Shown: positions 8,855 through 18,284, numbered from the stretch's first letter. The stretch is 64,000 bases of DNA from Streptomyces sp. Tu6071 (GCF_000213055.1 NZ_CM001165.1:4300945-4364944); one strand, 5' to 3'. Numbers and translations are program-made. The notes: generated from the letters alone by a model not told the origin.

Positions 8855-8862
8855 GTGAAACA
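8847..8862. other. parS: parS site (ParB-binding) overlapping the nagK start codon
   Basis: TGTTTCACGTGAAACA is a perfect 16-bp palindrome containing the exact 14-bp Streptomyces parS GTTTCACGTGAAAC (8848-8861). The central CACGTG supplies the GTG start codon of nagK and following bases encode Lys2. Streptomyces chromosomes carry roughly twenty parS sites, mostly near oriC, which nucleate ParB for origin segregation into spores; some lie outside the main cluster. A chance exact 14-mer is unlikely in GC-rich DNA. Confidence 0.9.
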
Positions 8863-8881
8863 GTTTGGCGTCTCAACTGGG

Positions 8882-8897
8882 AGAGGTCTAGTCCATT
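8882..8897. promoter_or_regulatory. DasR-responsive element (dre) upstream of nagK
   Basis: AGAGGTCTAGTCCATT matches the dre palindrome A(C/G)TGGTCTAGACCA(C/G)T at 12 of 16 positions with the central GGTCTAG intact. It lies 28 bp upstream of the nagK start. DasR is the GntR-family repressor of GlcNAc genes, released by glucosamine-6-phosphate; nagKA is a known DasR target in S. coelicolor. Confidence 0.75.
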
Positions 8898-8960
8898 CGC
8901 GTGGCGAAGTTGCCGGAACGGGAGACCGAAGGGGAGAGCGGGGCTGTCGGAACGGCGCTC

Positions 8961-8966
8961 TAGGCT
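8961..8966 (+). promoter_or_regulatory. -10 box of a probably leaderless transcript
   Basis: TAGGCT lies 7 nt before the ATG at 8974, with no strong Shine-Dalgarno between. This spacing fits a transcript starting at or near the ATG. No convincing -35 box is visible. Confidence 0.4.
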
Positions 8967-8973
8967 GCGGGGA

Positions 8974-9444
8974 ATGAACGACGCGCACGAGGAACCGGCC
9001 CGGGGAACGGGGGCCGAGGAGCCCCCACCGGAGACAGGGGAGCCCCCACTGGAAACCGGGGAGCCCAAACGGCAGGCGGTCCCCGGGGAGTCCGCACGGC
9101 AGGCGGTCTCCGGCGAGTCCGCACCGCAGGCGGTCGGCGGGGAGCCCGTACCCGAGGACGGGGAGCGCGGACGCGAGTCCGTCGCCACCCCGCCCGAGTC
9201 CGCCGCCCCGCCCGAGCCCGCCCCCCTTTCCGCCCGCGACCGCGACGTCCTCGCCCTCGAAGGCGAGAGCTTCACCGGGCCCGGGGCCAAGGAGCGGGCC
9301 GTCCGCGAGCGCCTCGGCATGTCGCCGACCCGCTACTACCAGCTCCTCAACGCCCTGCTCGACGACCCCGCCGCCGAGGCGCACGCCCCCGTCACGGTCC
9401 ACCGCCTGCGCCGCGTCCGGGAGGCACGCCGTGCGGAGCGGTGA
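8974..9444 (+). CDS. DUF3263 protein with a repetitive acidic N-terminus
   Basis: 156 residues. The C-terminal 70 residues (LSARDRDVLALEGESFTGPGAKERAVRERLGMSPTRYYQLLNALLDDPAA) match the actinobacterial DUF3263 helical domain, which looks like a winged or sigma-like helix-turn-helix. The N-terminal half is low-complexity Glu/Pro/Gly, with repeated units RQAVPGESA, RQAVSGESA, PQAVGGEPV and EPPPETGEPPLETGE that are also repeats at DNA level. No function is known to me; a DNA-binding role is only inferred. Divergent from nagK across the dre and parS sites, and 34 bp before otsB. Confidence 0.8.
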   Translation: MNDAHEEPARGTGAEEPPPETGEPPLETGEPKRQAVPGESARQAVSGESAPQAVGGEPVPEDGERGRESVATPPESAAPPEPAPLSARDRDVLALEGESFTGPGAKERAVRERLGMSPTRYYQLLNALLDDPAAEAHAPVTVHRLRRVREARRAER

Positions 9445-9466
9445 GGCGGACGCCCGCCGGGCGGCC

Positions 9467-9472
9467 TAGAGT
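9467..9472 (+). promoter_or_regulatory. -10 box in front of otsB
   Basis: TAGAGT lies 6 nt before the otsB ATG, with no ribosome site in between, consistent with a leaderless otsB transcript separate from the DUF3263 gene. Confidence 0.4.
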
Positions 9473-9478
9473 CGGCGC

Positions 9479-10339
9479 ATGACCGCAGCGCCTGACCCGC
9501 ACTCCTCCCGTTCCCCGCTCCCCGAGCCCGTGACCGAGGCCGGGCGGGCGGGGCTGCGCGCCGTTCTCGACCAGCCCTCGGCCGCCGTCGTGGCGCTCGA
9601 CTTCGACGGCACGCTCGCCGACATCGTCCCGGACCCCGACTCCGCGCGCGCCCGCCCCGGCGCCGTCGACGCGCTCGCCCGCCTCGCGCCGCACGTCCGC
9701 TCCCTCGCCGTCGTCACCGGCCGCCCCGCCGAGACCGCCGTCCGCTACGGCGGCTTCGCGCACGTCCCCGGGCTCGAACACCTCGTCGTCCTCGGCCTGT
9801 ACGGCGCCGAGCGCTGGGACGCCGCGAGCGGCGAACTCACCGCCCCGCCCCCGCCCCCCGGACTCACCGCCGCGCGCGCCGAACTCCCCGCCGTCCTGGC
9901 CGAGCACGGGAACCTCCCCGGACTGTGGACCGAGGACAAGGGCCAGGCCGTCGCCGTGCACACCCGCCGCGCCGAGGACCCGCAGGGCGCGTACGACGCA
10001 CTGCTCGCCCCGCTCACCGCGCTCGCCGCACGCCACGGCCTCATCGTCGAACCGGGCCGCATGGTCCTGGAGTTGCGCCCGCCCGGCATGGACAAGGGCA
10101 AGGCCCTCACGACCTACCTCGACGAGGTCGGCGCCGCCTCGGTCCTCTACGCCGGGGACGACCTCGGCGACCTCGCCGCCTACGCCGCCGTCGAAGCGGG
10201 CCGCCCCGCCCGCCCCGGCCTCCTCCTCGCCTCCGGCACCGAGGTCCCCGAACTCACCGACCGCGCCGACCTCCCCCTCGCGGGCGGCCCGGAAGAGGTC
10301 GTCGCCTTCCTGTCCGCTCTGGCCGACACGCTGTCCTGA
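9479..10339 (+). CDS. otsB: Trehalose-6-phosphate phosphatase
   Basis: 286 residues of the HAD superfamily. Motif I ALDFDGTLADIV (nucleophile Asp near residue 41), motif II VVTGRPAETA, the ELRPPGMDKGKAL segment (motif III Lys) and motif IV YAGDDLGDLAAY are all present in the trehalose-phosphatase arrangement. It dephosphorylates trehalose-6-phosphate to trehalose, a storage and compatible solute important in spores. otsA, the synthase, is its convergent neighbour with only 22 bp between stops (a CCCCCGGGGG palindrome), so the pair is not an operon and must be balanced from two promoters. Confidence 0.95.
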   Translation: MTAAPDPHSSRSPLPEPVTEAGRAGLRAVLDQPSAAVVALDFDGTLADIVPDPDSARARPGAVDALARLAPHVRSLAVVTGRPAETAVRYGGFAHVPGLEHLVVLGLYGAERWDAASGELTAPPPPPGLTAARAELPAVLAEHGNLPGLWTEDKGQAVAVHTRRAEDPQGAYDALLAPLTALAARHGLIVEPGRMVLELRPPGMDKGKALTTYLDEVGAASVLYAGDDLGDLAAYAAVEAGRPARPGLLLASGTEVPELTDRADLPLAGGPEEVVAFLSALADTLS

Positions 10340-10361
10340 CCCCCGGGGGGCCTGGGCGGGC

Positions 10362-11798
10362 CTACGCCCCGCCCAGCGCCTCCAGTTGCTCCATGAACCA
10401 CTTCGCCGGCGGCAGCGCCGTCGCGGCCTCCGCCAGCCGCTTCGTGCGCGCCGACCGGGCCTCCGGGTCCTGGGTCAGCGCCGTGTGCAGCGCCTCGGCC
10501 GTCGCCGAGACGTCGTACGGGTTCACCACCACCGCGTCCGCGCCCAGCTCCTCGTACGCCCCCGCCTCCCGGGACAGCACGAGCGCCACGCCCGCGTCCG
10601 AGACGACCGGGACCTCCTTCGCCACGAGGTTCATGCCGTCGCGGATCGGGTTGACCAGCGCGACGTCCGCGAGACGGTACGCCGCGAGCGAGCGCGGGAA
10701 GTCGTCGTCGACCTTGAGGAGGACGGGCGTCCAGTCCGCCGTGCCGAACTCGTCGTTGATGTCCTGCGCGACCCGCTCCACCTCCGCCGTGTACGCCCGG
10801 TACACCTCCAGGTCCTGCCGGGACGGGTACGCGAAGGCGAGGTGCACGACCTGCCCGCGCCAGTCCGGGCGGTCCGTCAGCAGGCGCCCATACGCGTGGA
10901 GTCCGCGCACGATGTTCTTCGACAGCTCCGTACGGTCCACCCGCACGATCGTGCGCCGCCCCTCGCCGCCGATCTCCCGGCGCAGCGCAGCGATCCGCTC
11001 GTCGACGTCCTCCTGGTGCGCGCGGTCGCGCAGGAAGTCGGCGTCCGCGCCGAGCCCGTGCACCGCGACCTCGGTCCGGCCCGTGCCCCCGACGAGCGCG
11101 TCCGCGCAGGCCGTGAAGGCGTCCGCCCAGCGGCGCGTGAGGAAACCCGCGTGGTCCGCGCCGAGAATCCCGCGCAGCACCTGCTCCGCCACGTCGTCGG
11201 GCAGCAGCCGGTAGTAGTCGAGCGGCGCCCACGGCGTGTGCGAGAAGTGCGCGATGCGCAGATCGGGGCGCAGCGCGCGCAGCATCCCCGGCACGAGCAC
11301 GAGGTGGTAGTCCTGCACGAGCACCGCCGCGCCCTCCGCCGCCTGCGCCGCGAGCGCCTGCGCGAAGGCGCGGTTGTACGACTCGAACGAGGCCCAGCGC
11401 GCGCGGAACTCCGGGCCGAAGGCGGGCTCCAAGGGGGTCTGCCACAGCATGTGGTGGGCGAACCACAGCACGGAGTTGGCGATGTCGTTGTACGCCTCGT
11501 GCTGCGTACGCGGATCGATCCCCAGCATGTGGACACGGCGCCCGCCCGTGTCCGCCGGGTCCAGCTCCGCGCCCGAGCGCCGGGCCGCCTCGCGGTCCGC
11601 GTCGCTCAGCGCGGCGCACACCCACACCGCGTCGACCTCGGGACCGATCGCCGAGAGCCCCGAGACGAGCCCCCCGCCGCCGCGCTTGGCCGTCAGCTCG
11701 CCGTGCGCGTCGAACGCGTACGAGACGGGGCCGCGGTTGGAGGCGAGGAGGACGGCGGCGCCGGTGCCGGTGGGGCGGGTGGGGTCGTCAGTAGGCAT
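10362..11798 (-). CDS. otsA: Trehalose-6-phosphate synthase (UDP/GDP-glucose dependent)
   Basis: 478 residues, the usual length for bacterial GT20. Visible motifs are the N-terminal SNRGPVSY, the phosphate-binding GGGGLVSGL, VQDYHLVLVPGML, the arginine and lysine of RVDRTELSKNIVRGL, and the C-terminal NPIRDGMNLVAKEV acid loop. It joins a nucleotide-activated glucose with glucose-6-phosphate to make trehalose-6-phosphate. The ATG is preceded by GGCGAGGAATG. A glucosyl-3-phosphoglycerate synthase lies 213 bp upstream on the same strand, giving a compatible-solute neighbourhood. Confidence 0.95.
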   Translation of the reverse strand: MPTDDPTRPTGTGAAVLLASNRGPVSYAFDAHGELTAKRGGGGLVSGLSAIGPEVDAVWVCAALSDADREAARRSGAELDPADTGGRRVHMLGIDPRTQHEAYNDIANSVLWFAHHMLWQTPLEPAFGPEFRARWASFESYNRAFAQALAAQAAEGAAVLVQDYHLVLVPGMLRALRPDLRIAHFSHTPWAPLDYYRLLPDDVAEQVLRGILGADHAGFLTRRWADAFTACADALVGGTGRTEVAVHGLGADADFLRDRAHQEDVDERIAALRREIGGEGRRTIVRVDRTELSKNIVRGLHAYGRLLTDRPDWRGQVVHLAFAYPSRQDLEVYRAYTAEVERVAQDINDEFGTADWTPVLLKVDDDFPRSLAAYRLADVALVNPIRDGMNLVAKEVPVVSDAGVALVLSREAGAYEELGADAVVVNPYDVSATAEALHTALTQDPEARSARTKRLAEAATALPPAKWFMEQLEALGGA

Positions 11799-12011
11799 GG
11801 TGCATTCCTCGCCTCGGGATCATGGGCTCAAACGTGCGAACTGTGCGGGAATCGGCATCCGCCCCCACCGCCGTGTTCCGCCGCGCCACCTGCGCGGCCC
11901 CGCCCCGGGCGCCGCCGCGGGAACCCGCCCGGCGGCACTCCCCGTACGCGTCCGGTGACGCGCCCCCGCGGGCCCGGCGGCACCCCCGCACCCCTCCGGT
12001 GGCGCCCCGCC

Positions 12012-12962
12012 TCAGGCCGCCGCCCTGCGCTCCGTGTACTCCGGGATCTCCCGCATCGGCGGCCGTTCCTCCGTGTCCACCGCGTGCGTGTGCGCCTCGA
12101 AACCGCCCTCCGGCAGGCGGTCGAACTGGGTCAGCTCGGGGCGTACGAGATGGCCGCGCGCGAGCCGCACCTGCGCCGTGCGGTAGATCGTCGCCGCCAT
12201 GCGGCCCAGCGCCTGCCCGTCCTGGTGGCGGTGCACCCGCACCCCGACGTCCACCTGCGCGAGCGCGTCGAGCCCCACGGTGTGCAGCGCGTCCACGAGG
12301 AGGCCCAGCTCGACGCCGTACCCCACCGGGAACGGCAGCTGTTCGAGCAGGGAGCGCCGCCCCGCGTACTCGCCGCCCAGCGGCTGCACGAAACCCGAGA
12401 GCCGCGGCCAGTGCATGTTGAGCAGCGGGCGCGCCATGAGTTCGGTGACACGGCCGCCCTGCCCCGGTTCCGCGCCGAGCGGACGGTCGTACATCGCCTT
12501 CACGAGGTGCACGTCCTGCTCGGCGAGGAGCGGGCCGAGGATGCCGGTCACGAAGGCGGAGCTGAAGTCCTTGAGGTCCGCGTCCACGAAACAGATCAGG
12601 TCGCTGTCGGTCGCGAGGAGCGAGCGCCACAGCACCTCGCCCTTGCCCGGCAGGGCGGGCAGGCGCGGCAGCACGGCGTCCCTGTGCACGACCCGCGCCC
12701 CGGCCGCGCGCGCGAGCTCCGCGGTGCGGTCCGTGGAGCCCGAGTCGAGCACGACGAGTTCGTCGACGAGCGGGACGGCTTCGACGAGTTCACGCCGGAT
12801 GACGTCGACGATCGCGCCGACGGTCGCCTCCTCGTTCAGCGCGGGGAGGACGACGGCCACCGAGGCCCCCGTGGCGCGTTTGAGCGCGGCGAGACGTTCC
12901 ACGGGCCAGTCGTTCGCGGTCCAGGAGCGGTGCTCCAGCCAGCGTTCCACCTCTTCGATCAC
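12012..12962 (-). CDS. gpgS: Glucosyl-3-phosphoglycerate synthase (GT81)
   Basis: 316 residues of a GT-A glycosyltransferase. VVLPALNEEATVGAIV (nucleotide-sugar site) lies near residue 40, DSGSTDRTAEL near 70, and the DXD-type metal site LICFVDADLKDFSSAF near 125, with the conserved late HRHQDGQALG. This is the GpgS pattern: UDP-glucose plus 3-phosphoglycerate gives glucosyl-3-phosphoglycerate, the precursor of glucosylglycerate and, in mycobacteria, of methylglucose polysaccharides. I chose the GTG at 12962 behind GAGGGGA; no ATG fits. No matching phosphatase (GpgP) is adjacent. Confidence 0.88.
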   Translation of the reverse strand: MIEEVERWLEHRSWTANDWPVERLAALKRATGASVAVVLPALNEEATVGAIVDVIRRELVEAVPLVDELVVLDSGSTDRTAELARAAGARVVHRDAVLPRLPALPGKGEVLWRSLLATDSDLICFVDADLKDFSSAFVTGILGPLLAEQDVHLVKAMYDRPLGAEPGQGGRVTELMARPLLNMHWPRLSGFVQPLGGEYAGRRSLLEQLPFPVGYGVELGLLVDALHTVGLDALAQVDVGVRVHRHQDGQALGRMAATIYRTAQVRLARGHLVRPELTQFDRLPEGGFEAHTHAVDTEERPPMREIPEYTERRAAA

Positions 12963-13181
12963 GGCGTCTGTCCCCTCGTGCGTGCGGACCCGCTGGGGGC
13001 CCTTCGACTGCCGCCCCTTGCGGAGGGCGCCGATGAGACCTTCATCTCGGCGTGCGGACGGCTCTCTCCACGATCCAGGGCTTCGGTTACAGTCTTGAAC
13101 AACGCGGGTGACCATCCCATGTCGGGGTGCGCTGTCACCTTGTGTCACAAACGCCCCGGGTCCGAAGCCCGGGTGCCACAA
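12963..13181. promoter_or_regulatory. Divergent promoter region of gpgS and the thrC-like operon
   Basis: About 220 bp before the riboswitch. It contains a TTGTG-T-CACAA dyad (13140-13150) and CCCGGG-TCCGAAG-CCCGGG (13156-13174) immediately upstream of the aptamer. The transcription start of the thrC-like gene should lie near here, but no -10 box is unambiguous. Confidence 0.4.
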
Positions 13182-13338
13182 CGCTCATCCAGAGGGGCAG
13201 AGGGATACGGCCCGTTGAAGCCCCGGCAACCCTCCAGCCAGTCTCCGCGCGGTTCACCGATACCGCCACCGAAGGCCCTGGCTCGGGAAGGTGCCAATTC
13301 CGTCTCGCGGCGAGATGCGCCGCGGGGAAGATGAGGAG
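13182..13338 (+). ncRNA. SAM-I (S-box) riboswitch
   Basis: The leader contains the SAM-I core elements in order: ATCCAGAGGGGCAGAGGGA opens P1/P2, then GGCCC-GTTGAAGCC-CCGGCAACC (13209-13232), a variable stem, GGTGCCAATTCC (13290-13301) of P3/P4, and the closing GAAGATGAGGAG of P1 (from 13328). These are the conserved bases that bind S-adenosylmethionine. The aptamer ends a few bases from the ribosome site and GTG/ATG region of the next gene, so control by hiding the ribosome site (translation) is more likely than transcription termination. High SAM should switch the downstream two genes off. Confidence 0.9.
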
Positions 13339-13351
13339 AAAGGGCCTCCCC

Positions 13352-14647
13352 ATGGCTGTGCAAGCCGCCGAAATCCCGCAGAACACCACCTCCGCCGTCG
13401 ACCTCGGCCCCGCTGTCGCGCTCTCGTGCCGCGAGTGCGGCGAGCGCTTCCCGCTCGGCCCGGTCTTCGCCTGCGAGAGCTGCTTCGGACCCCTCGAGGT
13501 CGCCTACGAGCTGCCCTCCGGCGACGTCGAGGAACTGCGCCGCACGATCGAGGCCGGCCCCAAGAACATCTGGCGTTACGCACCGTTGCTGCCCGTGCCC
13601 GCGGACGTGGCGAGCCACCCCAACACCAACCCCGGACTCACGCAACTCGTGAAGGCGGACCGGCTCGCCAAGGAACTCGGCGTCACCGGCGGCCTCTACG
13701 TCAAGGACGACTCCGGGAACCCGACGCACTCCTTCAAGGACCGCGTCGTCGCGATCGCCGTCGAGGCCGCGCGCGCCTTCGGCTTCACGACGCTGTCCTG
13801 CTCCTCCACGGGCAACCTCGCGGGCGCCGTCGGCGCCGCCGCGGCCCGCGCCGGCTTCCGCTCCTGCGTCTTCATCCCGCACGACCTGGAGCAGGGCAAG
13901 GTCGTCATGGCCGCGGTCTACGGCGGCGACCTCGTCGGCATCGAGGGCACGTACGACGACGTGAACCGCTTCTGCTCCGAGCTGATCGGCGACCCGCTCG
14001 GCGAGGGCTGGGGCTTCGTCAACGTCAACCTGCGCTCGTACTACGGCGAGGGCTCGAAGACGCTCGCGTACGAGATCTGCGAGCAGCTCGGCTGGGAGAT
14101 CCCCGACCAGATCGTCATCCCGGTCGCCTCCGGCTCGCAGCTCACGAAGATCGACAAGGGCCTCAAGGAACTGATCAGGCTCGGTCTCGTCGCGGACAAG
14201 CCGTACAAGATCTTCGGCGCGCAGGCCGAGGGCTGTTCGCCGGTCTCGACCGCCTACAAGGCCGGGCACGACGTCGTGCGCCCGCAGAAGCCGAAGACGA
14301 TCGCGAAGTCCCTCGCGATCGGCAACCCGGCGGACGGCCCCTACGTGCTCGACATCGCCCGGCGTACGGGCGGCGCCGTCGAGGACGTGGACGACGAGCA
14401 GGTCGTGGACGCGATCAAGCTCCTGGCGCGCACCGAGGGCATCTTCGCGGAGACGGCGGGCGGCGTCACGGTCGGTGTGACGCGCAAGCTCATCGAGAAC
14501 GGGCAGCTCGACCCCGCCCTCACCACCGTGGTCCTCAACACCGGCGACGGCCTCAAGACCCTGGACGCGGTCGCCCCGACCACCGGGCCCACCGCGACCA
14601 TCCGCCCCGACCTGGACGCCTTCCGCGCCGCCGGTCTCGCGGGCTGA
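13352..14647 (+). CDS. Threonine-synthase-like PLP enzyme under SAM-riboswitch control
   Basis: 431 residues of the PLP fold-type II threonine synthase family. A zinc-ribbon-like N-terminus has C26-x2-C29 and C41-x2-C44; the PLP lysine is K129 in NPTHSFKDR; SCSSTGNLAGAVGAAA binds the cofactor phosphate region and PVASGSQLTKI follows. On family grounds it would act on O-phosphohomoserine. However, streptomycetes normally carry the biosynthetic thrC in a hom-thrC-thrB cluster; this copy stands alone, follows a SAM-I riboswitch and precedes a sulfur-carrier protein. A better inference is O-phosphohomoserine-dependent homocysteine formation with protein-bound sulfur. Annotation as plain threonine synthase would be the default and may be wrong. 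The ATG at 13352 follows GAGGAGAAAGG. Confidence 0.85.
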   Translation: MAVQAAEIPQNTTSAVDLGPAVALSCRECGERFPLGPVFACESCFGPLEVAYELPSGDVEELRRTIEAGPKNIWRYAPLLPVPADVASHPNTNPGLTQLVKADRLAKELGVTGGLYVKDDSGNPTHSFKDRVVAIAVEAARAFGFTTLSCSSTGNLAGAVGAAAARAGFRSCVFIPHDLEQGKVVMAAVYGGDLVGIEGTYDDVNRFCSELIGDPLGEGWGFVNVNLRSYYGEGSKTLAYEICEQLGWEIPDQIVIPVASGSQLTKIDKGLKELIRLGLVADKPYKIFGAQAEGCSPVSTAYKAGHDVVRPQKPKTIAKSLAIGNPADGPYVLDIARRTGGAVEDVDDEQVVDAIKLLARTEGIFAETAGGVTVGVTRKLIENGQLDPALTTVVLNTGDGLKTLDAVAPTTGPTATIRPDLDAFRAAGLAG

Positions 14648-14700
14648 GCCCCGTCCCCCTCGCACTCTCCTCTCCCGCGCTGCCCGAGAAAGGCCACGCC

Positions 14701-14979
14701 ATGAGCGTTTCCGTTCGTATCCCGACCATCCTGCGCACCTACACCGGCGGCCAGGCGGAGGTCCCCGCCGAGGGCGCCACCGTCGCCGAGGTCATCGCCG
14801 ACCTGGAGCGCCACCACACCGGCATCTCCGCCCGCGTCCTCGACGACGACGGCAAGCTCCGCCGCTTCGTGAACCTCTACGTCAACGACGACGACATCCG
14901 CTTCGAGCAGGGCCTCGACACGGCCACCCCCGACGGCACGGGGATCTCGATCATCCCGGCGGTCGCCGGCGGCTGCTGA
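14701..14979 (+). CDS. MoaD/ThiS-type sulfur-carrier protein ending in Gly-Gly-Cys
   Basis: 92 residues with the ubiquitin-like beta-grasp pattern: VSVRIPTILRTYTGG, AEVPAEGATVAEVIADLE, RFVNLYVNDDDIRF and the C-terminus ISIIPAVAGGC. The final Cys masks the Gly-Gly that must be adenylated and thiocarboxylated, so a JAMM-type (Mec+-like) peptidase would have to remove it, as for mycobacterial CysO and the carriers of Wolinella methionine synthesis. No such peptidase is in this window. It follows the threonine-synthase-like gene by 53 bp on the same strand and should share its SAM-regulated transcript. This context argues for sulfur delivery to an amino acid rather than to molybdopterin or thiamine. 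Confidence 0.88.
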   Translation: MSVSVRIPTILRTYTGGQAEVPAEGATVAEVIADLERHHTGISARVLDDDGKLRRFVNLYVNDDDIRFEQGLDTATPDGTGISIIPAVAGGC

Positions 14980-15578
14980 GCCGCTGCGCGGGGGCGGTCC
15001 CGGGGCCGTACGCACGCCTGCGGGGGCGGCCTCGGGCTGTACGCGCCCCCGCGCATGGGGCGGGTCCCCGAGTCGTACGCGCCCCCCGCAAGGGGGTGGT
15101 CGCGGCCGTACGCGCCCCCCGCGCCTGGCGGTCCTCTAACCGCCCGCACCTCTCGTCTCACCCCTGCCCCCTCCGCACCACAAGCGGAGGGGGCAATTCC
15201 ATGGGATTCGCAGGAGTAGAGTCGGGGTATTGCTCCGCCCCTTTCTTCACGGCGGCTCCAGGAAACCCCGAGCGCCGCATGCGCACCTGTCGGAATCCTG
15301 GGAATCAATTCCGCTTTCCGCGCCGCCCATTTGCGGCTTTGCGTTCCTTTTGCCAGGCCCGACGTGTCCCGACCTTCCGTGAATTCTCCGGCCATGTCGG
15401 GATGCGATCCGGGCCGATTTCTCGTCCGACTGACCTGTTGCGGACGGCAGTTGGGCAGATACATTCAGCGGCGGTCGACGCGTTCCGGCGCACGCCCCCA
15501 AGGTCCCGCGGGGGTGAGGTCTGACCCGGGTGCGCGAAGTGCGTTCCTGTGCAAGGGCCAGTAATAGGGGAGTTAGGC
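14980..15578. other. Gap with degenerate repeats and the cold-shock gene leader
   Basis: About 600 bp. From 14990 to 15125 lie four decayed units built on GGCCGTACGCGCCCCC. From about 15210 to 15540 the sequence is markedly less GC-rich and probably holds the promoter and long leader of the cold-shock gene, as is common for cspA-type genes. Short open frames here show no family features. Confidence 0.5.
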
Positions 15579-15782
15579 ATGGCTCAGGGCACCGTCAAGT
15601 GGTTCAACGCGGAGAAGGGCTACGGCTTCATCGCGGTCGACGGTGGTGCGGATGTATTCGTCCACTACAGCGCGATCCAGATGGACGGTTACCGCACCCT
15701 GGAGGAGGGTCAGCGGGTCGAGTTCGAGATCTCGCAGGGCCAGAAGGGCCCGCAGGCGGACATGGTCCGCGCTGCCGCCTGA
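15579..15782 (+). CDS. Cold-shock protein (CspA type)
   Basis: 67 residues, a single cold-shock domain. RNP1 KGYGFIAV and RNP2 VFVHYSAI are both intact after the standard start [13 protein letters not shown]. These proteins bind single-stranded RNA and DNA, melting structures during cold or growth transitions. The ATG is preceded by AGGGGAG. It is separated by 500 bp from groEL and is probably monocistronic with a long leader. It resembles the small SC7.0/ScoF cold-shock group of streptomycetes; which member it is cannot be settled here. Confidence 0.95.
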   Translation: MAQGTVKWFNAEKGYGFIAVDGGADVFVHYSAIQMDGYRTLEEGQRVEFEISQGQKGPQADMVRAAA

Positions 15783-17906
<2,124 letters not shown>

Positions 17907-17946
17907 TCCGGCCACCGGCCCCAGGGCCGGACTGGATGAGGGTTCC

Positions 17947-17982
17947 CCGGGGCCCGTACGTCTGCGGACGTGCGGGCCCCGG
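17947..17982 (+). terminator. groEL2 hairpin terminator
   Basis: CCGGGGCCCGTACGT (17947-17961), loop CTGCGG, then ACGTGCGGGCCCCGG (17968-17982): a 15-bp stem with one G-T wobble, 41 bp after the stop. There is no U-tract. Confidence 0.75.
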
Positions 17983-18039
17983 CCGCGTGCGGGGGCTTCG
18001 CCTGCGGGGGCTTGGGGCGTAGCTGTTCGGCGATCGTGT

Positions 18040-18235
18040 CCGTCCGGCGGGGGCCCGTGACCCTTCGGCGCCGGGGCTCGTGCCCGTTCGTCGGGGGATG
18101 GGCCTGTACCCGTTCGGTCTCGGGGGGCGTACCGGATCGGTCTCGGGGGCTCGTAGCCGTTAGGTCTCGCGGGGCTCGTACCCGTCCGGTTGGGGCGGGC
18201 CCGTATCCGTCCGGCGTCGGGCGGCCCGTACCCGT
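18040..18235. repeat. Degenerate tandem repeat after groEL2
   Basis: About seven diverged units of roughly 25-35 bp built on GGGGCTCGTACCCGTTCGGT (for example near 18072, 18107, 18140, 18172 and 18204). The units are not identical. They lie between the first groEL2 terminator and a second hairpin. No reading frame runs through them convincingly. Confidence 0.6.
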
Positions 18236-18284
18236 ACACGAAGAAGCGGCACCTCCCGGTCCAGGAGGTGCCGCTTCTTCGTGT
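18236..18284. terminator. Strong 21-bp hairpin terminator
   Basis: Perfect 21-bp arms at 18236-18256 and 18264-18284 (ACACGAAGAAGCGGCACCTCC and its complement) around a 7-nt loop. This is the most stable simple hairpin in the window. It should stop transcription from groEL2 and, being symmetrical, from the other strand as well. The inner GCGGCACCTCC/GGAGGTGCCGC with flanking AAGAAG/CTTCTT resembles a common Streptomyces terminator type. Confidence 0.85.

Noticed and set aside
5646..8858. A 1070-codon + frame opposite the PfkB, nagA and nagK genes, and similarly long frames opposite helD, xpb and the sacsin-like gene
   Set aside because: Frames of this length arise on the opposite strand of GC-rich genes; composition is Arg/Pro/Ala-rich and no domain is seen.
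13352..14647. Simple threonine biosynthesis for the thrC-like gene
   Set aside because: Not excluded, but riboswitch type and sulfur-carrier neighbour argue against it; kept as the alternative.
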